Shown here in pieces: positions 36,954 through 48,174 of a stretch of 58,888 nucleotides of DNA. Position 1 is the first letter of the stretch; each line of letters begins with the position of its first letter. Made by a program: the position numbers and the translations under genes. The notes beneath the pieces are model-generated. The model had not been told where the DNA came from and searched no databases. It saw nothing but the letters and a program-made list of their open reading frames with translations. This DNA is from Candidatus Cloacimonadota bacterium (GTDB lineage Bacteria; Cloacimonadota; Cloacimonadia; Cloacimonadales; TCS61), in the NCBI GenBank assembly GCA_021108315.1, contig JAIORE010000094.1:1-58888 (forward strand), read 5' to 3'.

Positions 36954-37205
36954 ATCTTCTCCAAAATTAGTATTTATGAAACGGTAAATTGAAAACATCA
37001 TATCTCACGTCAAGTAAATAAAAGTAAAAAAATTAAGATTTAATGCTCTAAAATTTCAATACTGATTTCAAATTAATTTGATAGCCAAAATTAATTTTAA
37101 ATTATTCAAAAGTTTTTATTAAAAAGTCTTGCCCGTAAAGACAGAAGTTATATTTTTTGAATTAGTGTTATTTTTTTTAAAATACGAATTACAAATGGAA
37201 GACAG

Positions 37206-40200
37206 ATGAAAGATAAAAAGAGAAGTTTAAGTTTTATTTTTTACCGATATATGACAATCACTTTGATGTTGACTTTAGCAATAACAGGGGCTTTGGGGAT
37301 TTGGCAACATTTAACTTCTTCAAAGATAAATATTGAGAATATCACAAATGAATATATAAAATTGAGAAAAGAAAATATAAGTGGGGAAGTTCATAATTAT
37401 AAAGAATATATCAATTTCAAAAAAGAAGATTCTAAAAAGAGATTAAAAGACGAAATAAAAGAAAGAGTAAAACAAGCGTGTAATATTGCTGAAAATATCT
37501 ATCAACAAAACAGTAATAAATCTCCAAATGTTATAAAAAAAATGATAAAAGATGCTCTTCGAAATATTCGATTCGATAATGGTGAGGGATATTATTTTAT
37601 CACAGATCTGAATGGGAAAGAGATTTTATTTCCTACTAATACTAAAATGGAAGGAAAAAATATTTTACAGTTACAGGACGAAGAAAATAATTATTTAATA
37701 AAAAATGAAATCGCTTTAATAAATCAAGAAAACGAAGGATTTATTCAGACTCATTGGACAAAACCTGATTCTGATGATGTAGTGGTCTATCCGAAAATAT
37801 CTTACATAAAAAAGTTTGATTATTTTAATTGGTATATTGGAACGGGGAAATTCATTGATTATTATGAAAAAGCTCTCCAAGATGAAATATTAAATAAAGC
37901 AAACGAATTATTACATTCTACAGGGAGATTTATCTTTATTTATGATTTTGACGGAAAATGTTTATCACATCATCATCAGGAACTTGTTAAAAAAAATAGA
38001 AATTTACTTCTTGATAAAAAAGTCGAAAAAGAAATCTTAAATATGATTAAAATTGCTCAGAAAAAAGGTGGTGGATTTTATCAGCATTTTGATACTAAGA
38101 ACTCTTCTAAAGGAAAATCAAAAGAGAAGCTTATTTATGTTACGACTATTGAAGATTGGAAATGGGTAATTGGATATGGTGCTTTTATTGATGAGATAGA
38201 TAGCGAGATAACACATTTTAAAACGATTCTATCAAAAAGTAGAAAGGAAACTATTTTATTCATTTTTTTAATAATTTTATTGGTCTATATTATTTCTATG
38301 CAATTTATTCGAGTAGTTTCAAATAAACTAAAAAAAAATACAGATGTTTTTTTAAAGTTTTTGAATTCTTCTTTATCAAAACAAAAAGAAATAGCTCCCA
38401 ATACAATGTCTTTTTCTGAATTTTCAGAATTGGCAAATTCTGCTAATAAAATGATCTTGGATCGGAAAAATAACATCGAAAAACTTTCAAAAAAAGATGA
38501 ACTTTTAGAAGCAATGGCAGAAGCAAATAGATTTCTTTTGAAAAGTGAGAACTTAAAACAAAATATTAGTGAAGCTCTTAAATGTATTTTGGAATCAACA
38601 GTTGTAGATAGAATTTATGTATATCGGAATTTTTATGAAAATAAAGATGAAGTCCCTAATATGAAACAGGTTTATAGATTTTGTTCGAGTGATGAACTTA
38701 ATGCCGTTAACCAAAAACCAGAATACTTTCCGTATAAAGATGGCTTTATACGTTGGTTCAATGCTTTGAGCAACAATCAAAATATTATAGGATTGATAAA
38801 AGATTTTCCCAAAGAGGAATTCGATTTGCTAAATCCTCTTAATGTTATTTCGATATTAGTAGTTCCAATTTTTATCAAAGATCAATTTTGGGGATTCATA
38901 GGTTTTGATGATTGTCATCAGGAAAGAATTTGGGATAAAGCAGAAATATCAATTTTGCAAACATTTGCCAGAAGTTTGGGTATCGTATTTCTTCGTAATG
39001 AAGTTCAGGCAAAATTAATAAAAAGTAACCAATCATTTAAAATTTTAACAGAAAATCTGAAAAGTGGTGTTTATACATTTGATGAGAGCGGAAAATTTAT
39101 ATATGCAAATCCTGAAATGGAAAGAATATCCGGATATTCCGAAGAAGAAATGAGAAATATGTATTTTTTTGATTTGATTCATCCTGATTTTCGTGAATTA
39201 GTAAAAAAGAGAGGTTCTTCTCGTTTAAAAGGTGAAGATGTATTAGATAACTACGAATTTAAGGGAATATCAAAAAGCAATGAAGTTAAATGGATTAGAA
39301 TCAATAGTGTCAGGATTGAGTTAGATAATAAAATCGTAATTCTGGGAACAGCTATTGACATAACTGAAAGAAAAAATGCAGAAGAGGCTTTGGCAAAAGA
39401 AAAAGAACAACTCGCTGTCACTTTACGAAGTATTGGTGATGCTGTTATTACAACAGATGTAGAGGGAAATATCATATTATTAAACGATATGGCAGAAAAA
39501 ATTACAGGTTGGACTCAAAAAGAAGCATTTGAGAAAAAGCTATTTAGTATTTTTAACATTATTAATGAAAAAAGTAGAAAATTAATTCAAGATCCGATAA
39601 AAATTGTGATGAATTCAAAGAAAGTTATTCAATTGGCAGATGATACAATATTGATCAATAAATATAAGAAAGAAATTGCCATTGCAGATAGTGCTGCTCC
39701 AATATTTGATCAGAATAAGAAGGTGATTGGAGTTGTTTTTGTTTTCAGAGATATTCGGAAAGAAAAAAGAGCTCAACTTGTGCAGACTACTTTACTTGAT
39801 ATTTCAGAAGCTGTTACAACCACTTCAGACCTTTCTGAATTTTATATGGTTATTCAGGAAAAATTGAGCAAAATCATCAATACGAAGAATTTCTTTATTG
39901 CCTTATATGATGAAGTCCGTGATTGGATTAATTTTGCCTATCAAGTTGATGAGAGAGATGAAGATGATATTGAAGGCTTTCCGGCAGGCAACTCTTTAAC
40001 ATCGTATGTTATAAAAAATGGTGAATCACTTCTATATAAAAAATCTAAATCTTCGGAATTGATTAAAAATGAGGATATTGAGTGCATCGGATCACCAACA
40101 GTGGTTTGGCTTGGTGTTCCATTAAAAGTGAAAGAAAAGATAATCGGTGTAGTAGCTGTGCAAAGTTATGATGACGAAAATCTATATACGAGTGAAGACC

Positions 40201-41273
40201 AACGGATTTTAGAATTTGTGTCAGATCATGTTGCTTTAGCGATTGAAAGGAAAACAGTAGAAAAAGAGCTGAAAGAGAGCGAGGCAAAATACAGACTTCT
40301 ATTTGAATCTGCCAGTGATTCTATTTTTCTGATGAGTAATGATATGTTCATTGATTGTAATAAGCAGACATTATCAATTTTTGAATGCGAGCGAGAGGAT
40401 ATCATCGGTCATCAACCTTATGAATTTTCACCTGAAAATCAACCAAATGGTAGAAGTTCCACTGAATTTGCTCTGGAGAAGATAGGGAATGCCTTAAAGG
40501 GAAAACCTCAGTTTTTTGAATGGATACATAAAACTTATAAAGATAAGCTTTTTGATGCGGAAGTTAGTTTGAATAGTCTTTTTTTGAAAAATGAGCTATA
40601 TATTTTGGCAATTGTTAGGGATATTAGCGAAAGAAAGAAAATAGAAAAACAGAGAGAAATTGCATTGCATGAAAAAGAAGTATTATTGCAAGAGATTCAT
40701 CATAGAGTAAAAAATAATATGCAAGTGATTTCCAGCATGCTGAATTTACAATCTGGCTTGCTCAAAGACAATTCAACCAAAGCTATGTTCAAAGAAAGCC
40801 AGAATCGTGTAAAATCTATGGCATTAGTTCATGAAAAATTATATAAATCAAAAGATTTCGCTAATATTGATTTTAGAAATTATGTAAAAGACTTAACTCG
40901 GCAACTCATTTTTTCATACAAAGTAAATGCTAGTGATATTTCATTGATTATTGATATTGAAGAAGTGTTTGTAAATATCAATACTGCAATACCTTGCGGA
41001 TTAATAATCAACGAATTGATCTCTAATTCCTTGAAGTATGCTTTTCCTGATGGCAAAAAAGGTGTAATACAGGTTAGAATGGTGAAAAAGTCATCCTCAG
41101 AATTTTTATTAATTGTTGAAGATAACGGTATCGGATTACCAGAAAATGTTAATTTTGAAGGTGAAAAATCATTAGGTCTTTATCTCGTAAAGATATTGGT
41201 ATTGCAATTAGAAGCAATTATGGAGATAGATCGCTCTACAGGTACTAATTTTACTTTTAAATTTACTTATTAA
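37206..41273 (+). CDS. Multidomain sensor histidine kinase (Cache-GAF-PAS-PAS-GAF-PAS-HisKA_2)
   Basis: The 1355-residue kinase has a membrane helix at about 12-32 and a second near 348-370. They enclose two Cache-like sensing units ([14 protein letters not shown] and [13 protein letters not shown]). The cytoplasmic part has GAF (about 436-590), PAS (about 608-720), PAS (about 735-850), GAF (about 862-1010) and PAS (about 1026-1145) domains. The HisKA_2 motif [11 protein letters not shown] gives a phospho-acceptor at about His1165. HATPase boxes follow ([21 protein letters not shown]). It is transcribed divergently from the DUF2723 pair and 140 bp upstream of a GGDEF response regulator, its likely partner. 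It senses an external small ligand, not identifiable from sequence. Confidence 0.92.
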   Translation: MKDKKRSLSFIFYRYMTITLMLTLAITGALGIWQHLTSSKINIENITNEYIKLRKENISGEVHNYKEYINFKKEDSKKRLKDEIKERVKQACNIAENIYQQNSNKSPNVIKKMIKDALRNIRFDNGEGYYFITDLNGKEILFPTNTKMEGKNILQLQDEENNYLIKNEIALINQENEGFIQTHWTKPDSDDVVVYPKISYIKKFDYFNWYIGTGKFIDYYEKALQDEILNKANELLHSTGRFIFIYDFDGKCLSHHHQELVKKNRNLLLDKKVEKEILNMIKIAQKKGGGFYQHFDTKNSSKGKSKEKLIYVTTIEDWKWVIGYGAFIDEIDSEITHFKTILSKSRKETILFIFLIILLVYIISMQFIRVVSNKLKKNTDVFLKFLNSSLSKQKEIAPNTMSFSEFSELANSANKMILDRKNNIEKLSKKDELLEAMAEANRFLLKSENLKQNISEALKCILESTVVDRIYVYRNFYENKDEVPNMKQVYRFCSSDELNAVNQKPEYFPYKDGFIRWFNALSNNQNIIGLIKDFPKEEFDLLNPLNVISILVVPIFIKDQFWGFIGFDDCHQERIWDKAEISILQTFARSLGIVFLRNEVQAKLIKSNQSFKILTENLKSGVYTFDESGKFIYANPEMERISGYSEEEMRNMYFFDLIHPDFRELVKKRGSSRLKGEDVLDNYEFKGISKSNEVKWIRINSVRIELDNKIVILGTAIDITERKNAEEALAKEKEQLAVTLRSIGDAVITTDVEGNIILLNDMAEKITGWTQKEAFEKKLFSIFNIINEKSRKLIQDPIKIVMNSKKVIQLADDTILINKYKKEIAIADSAAPIFDQNKKVIGVVFVFRDIRKEKRAQLVQTTLLDISEAVTTTSDLSEFYMVIQEKLSKIINTKNFFIALYDEVRDWINFAYQVDERDEDDIEGFPAGNSLTSYVIKNGESLLYKKSKSSELIKNEDIECIGSPTVVWLGVPLKVKEKIIGVVAVQSYDDENLYTSEDQRILEFVSDHVALAIERKTVEKELKESEAKYRLLFESASDSIFLMSNDMFIDCNKQTLSIFECEREDIIGHQPYEFSPENQPNGRSSTEFALEKIGNALKGKPQFFEWIHKTYKDKLFDAEVSLNSLFLKNELYILAIVRDISERKKIEKQREIALHEKEVLLQEIHHRVKNNMQVISSMLNLQSGLLKDNSTKAMFKESQNRVKSMALVHEKLYKSKDFANIDFRNYVKDLTRQLIFSYKVNASDISLIIDIEEVFVNINTAIPCGLIINELISNSLKYAFPDGKKGVIQVRMVKKSSSEFLLIVEDNGIGLPENVNFEGEKSLGLYLVKILVLQLEAIMEIDRSTGTNFTFKFTY

Positions 41274-41413
41274 ATAAATAGTTGTTGCTATGTATTGATA
41301 GTGTGTCATCATTATGAAAGATTTCCGTCTTTGTTTAGCTATGCTCCGATAGGTTAGTTAAGAGAATAGCAGTGGTTGAAGTTTCGGAATCGGTTTGAAA
41401 ATAGGGAGAAGAT

Positions 41414-42769
41414 ATGATAAAAAAGAAAATACTGATTGTTGAAGATGAATTGATTGTTGCTGAAGATGTTAAAAGAACAATTATTAAATTTGGCTATGAA
41501 ATTAGTGGAATTGTACCTTCAGCTCAAGCAGCTTTTAAACAATTGGAAGAACAAATTCCCGATCTTATTTTGATGGATATAAATCTGAAAGGTGATATGA
41601 ATGGTGTGGAAGCGGCGGATATCATAAAGAAAGATTATGATATACCATTAGTTTATCTTACAGCGAATGCAGATGTTAAAACAATGAAAAATGCAAAAAT
41701 AACAGAGCATTTCGGATATATTCTCAAGCCGTTTGAAGAAAGAGAATTGCAGACAATTATGGGAATGGCATTTTATCGTTTTAAAATTGAAAAAAAATTG
41801 AAAGATTCAAAACGAAAGATTCTCTTTTTACATGATGTTGCTCATAAATTAGCTTCCTGTAAAAATGAGAAAGATGTTTATACAATAACGATTCAAGCTG
41901 CTGAAGATATTTTAGATTTTTGTATCTGCACTCTTGATATTATTGAAGGGAACAAATTGGTTGTAAAAGCAAAAACAGATGCTTCTCTCGTAAAGGATAG
42001 TACTGAATTTGATATTTGTGAAAATCTGATGAAAGAAACGGTTGAAATTCGTAAAACTATTATTATTGATGATATTGAGAAAGAAAAGAATATTTCAGTT
42101 TCCGATGTAAAATTAAAATCTTTGATGAGTTCTCCTATTGGGGACCTTGGCGTTTTTCAGGTTGCTTCTGCAAACTGTGAAGCTTTTAATGAAGAGGATG
42201 GACAAGTTATTGATCTTTTATTAGGGCATACTTATGAAGCATTAAAGCGGATAAGTTTACAAGATAAATTAAAGAAACTAGCCGTTCATGATTCTCTTAC
42301 TGGTGTTTATAATCGTCATTTCTTAAAACAAGCACTTGAGAGAGAGATAAAGCAAGCCCGAAGATATAATCGTACTATTGCTTTTTTGATGATTGATATT
42401 AATGGTTTAAAAAAGATTAATGATAAGTATGGACATCAGGTTGGTGATGTGGTGATAAAATCTGTTAGTGATTTTTTGGTCGCAGAAGCCCGTGAAACAG
42501 ATGTAATAGTACGATATGGAGGAGATGAATTTCTGATTATGCTACCCGAAACTGGAAAAGATGCTGATGTTATAAGGGATAGATTAATTGATAAAATGTC
42601 TATTTGGAATGAAACAAACGAAACAATTCAATTTACAGTTAGTTTTTCGGTGGGATGTGCTTACTGGTCTTCAGAAGAACCAAAAACTATCAAAGAGATA
42701 ATTAGTGAAGCTGATACAAATATGTATAAACATAAAGAGTTACAAAAAGCTAAAATGAAATTATTATGA
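41414..42769 (+). CDS. Response regulator with GAF and GGDEF domains (diguanylate cyclase)
   Basis: The 451-residue protein has an N-terminal receiver with the phospho-accepting Asp in LILMDINLKG and the conserved KPFEEREL block. A GAF-like domain lies at about 135-285. The GGDEF domain at about 295-451 has the intact motif GGDEF at 369-373. An RETD sequence lies exactly five residues upstream, matching the RxxD product-inhibition site. It should make cyclic di-GMP when phosphorylated and be inhibited by its product. Its last four bases overlap the start of the next kinase (ATGA), so the two are coupled. A GGGAG ribosome site precedes its ATG. Confidence 0.93.
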   Translation: MIKKKILIVEDELIVAEDVKRTIIKFGYEISGIVPSAQAAFKQLEEQIPDLILMDINLKGDMNGVEAADIIKKDYDIPLVYLTANADVKTMKNAKITEHFGYILKPFEERELQTIMGMAFYRFKIEKKLKDSKRKILFLHDVAHKLASCKNEKDVYTITIQAAEDILDFCICTLDIIEGNKLVVKAKTDASLVKDSTEFDICENLMKETVEIRKTIIIDDIEKEKNISVSDVKLKSLMSSPIGDLGVFQVASANCEAFNEEDGQVIDLLLGHTYEALKRISLQDKLKKLAVHDSLTGVYNRHFLKQALEREIKQARRYNRTIAFLMIDINGLKKINDKYGHQVGDVVIKSVSDFLVAEARETDVIVRYGGDEFLIMLPETGKDADVIRDRLIDKMSIWNETNETIQFTVSFSVGCAYWSSEEPKTIKEIISEADTNMYKHKELQKAKMKLL

Positions 42770-45700
42770 TTATTAAAGATAATTTAAAACGAAAACTATT
42801 CTATCTCGTTATCACATTCTTTATCACTGTGATTGTAATATTACTCACAGAGATGAATAATAAGAAAATTGAAAAAAGCTATTCTAAAAGAATAAATAAT
42901 CAAGATGCTCACAGATTGATAAGCAAATCAATTGGAGATAGGTTTATTTATCTGGAAAAAGAACTTTATCGTTTGCAACTAATTGATGATATCGAAGAAC
43001 TTGAAAAAACAAAGGAAGACATTTCTCATTTTCTAAATAATCTTAGAATAAATCTTCAGGTTTTGGAAAAAGGCGGACAATTAAAATATTTCAAAGGTTC
43101 TTCCGATAAAGTTTCAGAGTGGGATGAGTTACCATATTATTGTCCAGAAACGAAATTAAAGGGGAAATGCCAAATTATCAAAGAGATACCAACTATGGAA
43201 AATATTTTTAAGATCACTGCTGAAATACTCAATGTAATAGATTTATCAAAAAATTATACTTTAGAAGATATTGAAGAAATTAAGCAACTATTGAATCAAG
43301 CATATAAAGCAATTGATGAATGTTATGAGCGAATTAATTTGATCAATAGAAATGCAAATGAGATGAAGAACCACTTAAAAATCTTAAAAGTCAGAACACT
43401 TTATCGCTTGAATCTAATAAGATTCATATTTATCTTGTTTATTGTTGTTATTGGTTATATAAATTTTAAAAAAACAATAAATAAAATAACTGAAATTATC
43501 AAAGAACGAGATCTTTATACAATGAATATAAAATCTATGAACAAAATATTGATTGATAAACAACATTTTATTCAAGCAGTTTTTGATTCAATCTCAGTTG
43601 GAATCATTGTAGCCGATCTTAAAACAAAAAAGATATTAAATGTAAATGAAGCAGCTTTGCATACTTTAAAAAAGCATTATAATGACGTTATTGATACAAA
43701 TTTTCAGCAGACGTTTCATTTTGAACAAATTTTTAATGATGATAACGCAAACTCCAACAATTATTTTAACTTAGAAACAGAACTAACCAATGTTAAAAAT
43801 GAAAAAATTTCTATTTTATTAAATTCTATAACTACAAAGCTTAATGAGCGACTATGTCAAGTAATCAACTTTATTGATATTAGTAGTATGAAAATGGCTG
43901 AACAAGCTCTTCGAGATAGTGAGGAATTTAATAGAGCAATCGTGGAAAATTCACCTGTGGGAATTTCTGTTCGTGATAAATTTGGTACATTATTGGTTGG
44001 TAATAATTCTTGGCGTAGAATTTGGAATATCAGTGATGAAAAATATAAACTAGATAAAAAAAAAAGAACTGCCCTAAAATTTAATGTTCGAGATAATTAT
44101 TTAGGAAAAAATACTGAGTTTGTAAAAGATATTTATTTCAACGGGGGAAAATATTATATTCCTGAACTAAAATTAAGAAAAATTCCCGGTCGAAAAACAG
44201 AATGGATTTCTCACCATTTTTATGCTATAAAAGATACAAAAGGTCAAGTTGAAAAAATTGTAATTCTTACGGAAGATATTTCTATTAGAAAAGATGCTGA
44301 AGCAAAGTTACATGAACGAGAAATTCGCTATCAAACACTAATTCAACAAGCTAATGATGCTATATTTCTGGAAAACGAAAAAGGTGAAATTGTTGATGTA
44401 AATATTCAGGCTTGCAAGCTTACTGGAAAAGAAAAATCTGAACTCATTGGTAGTTTTATAAATGAATTGTGGTTTGAATCAGATAAATCTGTTGAAGAGA
44501 AATACAAGGATCTTCATAATAAAGAAAACGTACATTATGAAAGTGAAATTATTCATAAAAATGGTAATTGTATTCCTATTGAAAGAACTATCGCAGCATT
44601 TGCAGATCGAGATGGATTGGTCTATTTATCAATTGTTCGTGATATGGCCGAAAGAAAGAAGAATGATATTATTCAATCGGTTCTCTTTAATATCGCAAAT
44701 GCTGTAAATACTACTTATGATCTGAATGACCTTTTTAAAATCATTCATAAAAGGTTAGCTGCAATCCTTGATGTAACTAATTTCTTTATTGCACTTTATG
44801 AAGCGGAAACAGGATTAATCACAGTACCTTATCACATAGATAAATTCAAAAAAGAAACTCCGACACCTCAAGAAATGGAAAATGGACTTACTGAGTATGT
44901 GATAAAAAATCAAAAGTCATTATTACTCACAAAAGAAAAAAGAAATATTTTGATTAAAGAAAAACATATTCCTGATTTCGAGTGGAAAAGTAAGCTTTGG
45001 TTGGGTGTTCCACTGATAAATCAAAATGGAAATGTTATTGGAGCGATGACCGTGCAAAGTTATGAAAGCGATTCTCTGTATAATGAAAATGATCTCCGTA
45101 TACTCGAATTTGTTTCTGATCAAATCGCTATTGCTATCGAACGAAAGAAAGCGGAAAATAAACTTCGAGAAAGTGAGGAAATTATCAGAGCTTTTATGAA
45201 TTCTGCCACAGATTCTATGACAATTTGGAATAAAAAAGGAACATTGCTTGAGATGAATAAAATCAGTTTAAAGATGCTGAATACAAAAAGAACGATAAAA
45301 GAACTTATGGGGAAAAATATTCTTGAAATTTTGCCAGCTTTTAAAAACCATCAAATTTTAAAAAGATGTTACGGAGTATTATTAAAAAATCATCCATTCT
45401 ATGGGGATTATAATTTTTTACTAAAAGGTATCGGGATGAGATATTTTGCTTTAAGAGCATTTAAAGTAACTGAAAATCTGGGAGTAATCGTTAGTGATAT
45501 TACCGCAAGAAAAGAATCCGAAGAAAGAATTAAAACATCACTAAAAGAAAAAGAGGTTTTACTCAAAGAGATTCATCATAGAGTAAAAAATAATATGCAA
45601 GTAATTTCCAGCTTATTGAATCTACAATCAGGCTATTTAATCAATGATAAGGATCGTGAACTATTTAAAGAAAGCCAAAACAGGGTAAAATCTATGTCAT

Positions 45701-46152
45701 TGATTCATGAAAAGCTATATCAATCAAAAGATTTGGCAAATATTGAATTTTATGCATACGTGCGTAATCTAACTCGACATCTATTTGTAACTTTTGGCAT
45801 TAATGCTTCCAAAATAAAACTGAGAATAGAAATAGAAGATATTTTTATAAATATAAACAGTGCAATTCCGTGTGGATTGATAATAAATGAATTGATTTCT
45901 AATTCTTTAAAATATGCTTTCCCAGATGATAAAGGAGGAATAATAATTATCAATATAACCAAAAAAGAAAGTCGCATAAAAATGGTTATTAGTGATGATG
46001 GGGTTGGAATTCCGGGAGAGATCAATTATCAGGAATCGGAAACACTTGGTTTACAATTGGTGAATACACTATCACTTCAATTGGATGCCAAAGTTTTGAT
46101 TGACACGAAAAACGGTACTGAATTTTCGTTTGAATTTACAGAAAATGTATAG
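42766..46152 (+). CDS. Multidomain sensor histidine kinase (PAS/GAF, HisKA_2)
   Basis: The 1128-residue kinase has membrane helices at about 11-29 and 213-236, around a helical extracellular sensor with no Cache motif. The cytoplasmic part has PAS domains at about 266, 385 and 518, a GAF domain at about 637-800 and a PAS at about 803-915. The HisKA_2 motif [11 protein letters not shown] places the acceptor near His937, and ATPase boxes [14 protein letters not shown] and DDGVGIPG follow. The last 220 residues closely resemble the kinase at 37206, so the catalytic halves are paralogous while the sensors differ. It lies between the GGDEF and HD-GYP regulators and may act on either. Confidence 0.92.
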   Translation: MIIKDNLKRKLFYLVITFFITVIVILLTEMNNKKIEKSYSKRINNQDAHRLISKSIGDRFIYLEKELYRLQLIDDIEELEKTKEDISHFLNNLRINLQVLEKGGQLKYFKGSSDKVSEWDELPYYCPETKLKGKCQIIKEIPTMENIFKITAEILNVIDLSKNYTLEDIEEIKQLLNQAYKAIDECYERINLINRNANEMKNHLKILKVRTLYRLNLIRFIFILFIVVIGYINFKKTINKITEIIKERDLYTMNIKSMNKILIDKQHFIQAVFDSISVGIIVADLKTKKILNVNEAALHTLKKHYNDVIDTNFQQTFHFEQIFNDDNANSNNYFNLETELTNVKNEKISILLNSITTKLNERLCQVINFIDISSMKMAEQALRDSEEFNRAIVENSPVGISVRDKFGTLLVGNNSWRRIWNISDEKYKLDKKKRTALKFNVRDNYLGKNTEFVKDIYFNGGKYYIPELKLRKIPGRKTEWISHHFYAIKDTKGQVEKIVILTEDISIRKDAEAKLHEREIRYQTLIQQANDAIFLENEKGEIVDVNIQACKLTGKEKSELIGSFINELWFESDKSVEEKYKDLHNKENVHYESEIIHKNGNCIPIERTIAAFADRDGLVYLSIVRDMAERKKNDIIQSVLFNIANAVNTTYDLNDLFKIIHKRLAAILDVTNFFIALYEAETGLITVPYHIDKFKKETPTPQEMENGLTEYVIKNQKSLLLTKEKRNILIKEKHIPDFEWKSKLWLGVPLINQNGNVIGAMTVQSYESDSLYNENDLRILEFVSDQIAIAIERKKAENKLRESEEIIRAFMNSATDSMTIWNKKGTLLEMNKISLKMLNTKRTIKELMGKNILEILPAFKNHQILKRCYGVLLKNHPFYGDYNFLLKGIGMRYFALRAFKVTENLGVIVSDITARKESEERIKTSLKEKEVLLKEIHHRVKNNMQVISSLLNLQSGYLINDKDRELFKESQNRVKSMSLIHEKLYQSKDLANIEFYAYVRNLTRHLFVTFGINASKIKLRIEIEDIFININSAIPCGLIINELISNSLKYAFPDDKGGIIIINITKKESRIKMVISDDGVGIPGEINYQESETLGLQLVNTLSLQLDAKVLIDTKNGTEFSFEFTENV

Positions 46153-46240
46153 TTAATAGTTAGAAATTAATAGTTGATAGCTGATAGTTGTTGGTTAGTA
46201 GTTGTTGGAATGAATAAAGAGTGATTAGTTGATAGTTTTT
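46153..46240. repeat. Degenerate TAGTTGATAG-type tandem repeat
   Basis: The spacer between the second kinase and the HD-GYP regulator is built of variants of TAGTTRATAG (for example TAGTTAATAGTTAG, TAGTTGATAGCTGATAG). A similar AATGAATAACGAATGATGAA run is at 51505-51530. The function is unknown, and it could be replication slippage. Confidence 0.5.
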
Positions 46241-46351
46241 GTTTTTTGTTGTTTTTTGAAATCATAAAAAATCAATTAATCTTTTAAATCATAGTTCAGA
46301 TATTTTCTAACTTCTACCAAGTAGTTTGATAGTTTATTTTTTGGAGGTTTA

Positions 46352-47725
46352 ATGGCACCTAGACGTCTTTTAATCGTAGAAGATGAAAGAATTATTGCAG
46401 AAGATATAAAGAGAACTCTAACGAAATTTGGATATGAAGTTATTGATATTGTAGCATCAGGACCCCAAGCAATTGATTTAGTGAAAAGAGAAAATCCTTC
46501 TTTGGTTTTGATGGATATTAATTTAGAAGGAACTATGACCGGAGTGGAAGCTTCCAAGATAATTCATTCTGATCATGGTGTTCCTGTGGTTTACTTAACT
46601 GCTTATGCAGATCAAGCAACCCTTAATAAAGCAAAAATAACCGAGCCATTTGGTTATATTCTCAAACCTTTTGAAGAAAGAGAATTGCATGCAACAATTG
46701 AGATGGCATTTTATAAACATAAGATGGAAAAAGCTCTTCAAGAAAGCGAACGATTTCTTAAAACCGTAATTGATATTAATCCTAATCATATTTATGTGAA
46801 AGACAGAGACGGACGATATCTGATGGTAAATCAAGCAACAGCAAAACTTTATGGAACAACACCTAAGAACATGATAGGTAAAACAGATATGCACTTCGCT
46901 AAGATTGGTTTATTAAAACAAGAGGAAGCAGAAAAATTTCTCCAAAGTGATAAGATTTTTTTTAGTGAAAATTCAGATAATCTTATGATTGAAGAAGACT
47001 TTACCCTAACTATTACTAAAAGATTACACTTTCAGGTATCAAGGGTTTCTTTGGCACACAAAAATGATCCGAATTGTCTTTTGGGAGTTGCTGTAGATAT
47101 TACGGAAAGAAAGAAAATCGAGCAGAAACTTGAAGAATCAAATGAGAAACTAAAAAGATTATTGGAAGAGACAGTAAATGGATTAGTCGGTGCAGTTGAA
47201 ATGCGTGATCCTTACACAGCCGGTCATCAAAGACGTGTTGCAAAATTAGCTTGTGCAATTGCAAAAGAGATGGGTTTTGATGAAAACAGACTTACCGGAC
47301 TTCGAATAGCAGGCTTATTGCATGATATTGGGAAAATGAATATTCCTGCTGAAATTCTTACTAAACCAGGGAAATTATCTGAATTAGAGTTTAATTTAGT
47401 AAAGATTCATCCCGAAGCCGGATATGATATTTTAAAGGATATTGAATTTCCTTGGGAAATAGCAAAAATTGTAATTCAGCATCATGAAGCTATAGACGGG
47501 TCAGGATATCCAAACGGTATTAAAGGTGATGAAATCTTATTGGAAGCAAAGATAATAACTGTTGCTGATGTGGTAGAATCAATGGCTTCTCATCGTCCTT
47601 ATCGAGCAAATTTGGGGATTTCAAAAGCTATTAAAGAGATAAGGGATCACAGTGGAACACGATATGACTATGAAATTGTAGATATTTGTGTAGGACTAAT
47701 TGAAAAGCAAGGATTCGAATTTTAA
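46352..47725 (+). CDS. Response regulator with PAS and HD-GYP domains (c-di-GMP phosphodiesterase)
   Basis: The 457-residue protein has a receiver very similar to that of the GGDEF regulator (LLIVEDERIIAEDIKRTLTK, LVLMDINLEG, KPFEEREL). A PAS domain lies at about 135-255. The HD-GYP domain holds HDIGK at residues 324-328 and HHEAIDGSGYP at 377-387, the full metal-binding and GYP signature. It should hydrolyse cyclic di-GMP. A TGGAGG ribosome site precedes the start. Two kinases and two regulators with opposite activities in one cluster suggest that external signals set the c-di-GMP level. Confidence 0.93.
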   Translation: MAPRRLLIVEDERIIAEDIKRTLTKFGYEVIDIVASGPQAIDLVKRENPSLVLMDINLEGTMTGVEASKIIHSDHGVPVVYLTAYADQATLNKAKITEPFGYILKPFEERELHATIEMAFYKHKMEKALQESERFLKTVIDINPNHIYVKDRDGRYLMVNQATAKLYGTTPKNMIGKTDMHFAKIGLLKQEEAEKFLQSDKIFFSENSDNLMIEEDFTLTITKRLHFQVSRVSLAHKNDPNCLLGVAVDITERKKIEQKLEESNEKLKRLLEETVNGLVGAVEMRDPYTAGHQRRVAKLACAIAKEMGFDENRLTGLRIAGLLHDIGKMNIPAEILTKPGKLSELEFNLVKIHPEAGYDILKDIEFPWEIAKIVIQHHEAIDGSGYPNGIKGDEILLEAKIITVADVVESMASHRPYRANLGISKAIKEIRDHSGTRYDYEIVDICVGLIEKQGFEF

Positions 47726-47791
47726 CTATGAAAAACTTGACACAAAAACATCCCAAAAGTGCTTAACTTTCAATAAATTTTGGAGGAAATT

Positions 47792-48169
47792 ATGGTAAAA
47801 GAAAATATACTCTATACTGAATCTCATGAATGGATAAAAGTTGATGGAGATGTGGCTACAATAGGAATTACAGATTATGCTCAGCATGAACTCGGTGATA
47901 TTGTTTTTGTAGAATTACCGGAAATTGGCGATGAATTTGATGCTGGTGATAGCTTTGGAACTATTGAAGCTGTAAAAGCTGTGGAAGATATGATTCTCGC
48001 TGTTAGTGGGGAAATTGTTGAAATTAATGAGACACTGGAAGATACTCCAGAAACTATTAATAATTCTGCTTTTGAAGAAGGTTGGATAATTAAAATTAAG
48101 CTAAAAGATTCTTCCGAATTAGATAAGCTAATTTCTGCAAAAGAATACCAGAAGTTGATTGAAGATTAG
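47792..48169 (+). CDS. gcvH: Glycine cleavage system H protein
   Basis: The lipoyl carrier has 125 residues from the ATG at 47792, which has a perfect GGAGG site. An upstream TTG that would add four residues overlaps that site and is unlikely. The lipoylation motif GTIEAVKAVEDM puts the modified lysine at residue 62. SHEWIKVDGDVATIGITDYA and the EEGWIIKI block are typical. No gcvT, gcvP or lpd gene is in the window, so partners are elsewhere or the protein serves as a lipoate relay. It is 5 bp from gmk and begins a four-gene housekeeping operon. Confidence 0.95.
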   Translation: MVKENILYTESHEWIKVDGDVATIGITDYAQHELGDIVFVELPEIGDEFDAGDSFGTIEAVKAVEDMILAVSGEIVEINETLEDTPETINNSAFEEGWIIKIKLKDSSELDKLISAKEYQKLIED

Positions 48170-48174
48170 GTTTT

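Noticed and set aside
36954..37001. Sixteen-residue N-terminal extension of the second DUF2723 protein
   Set aside because: The downstream ATG at 36953 has a GGAG site and aligns with the paralogue, while the extension does not.
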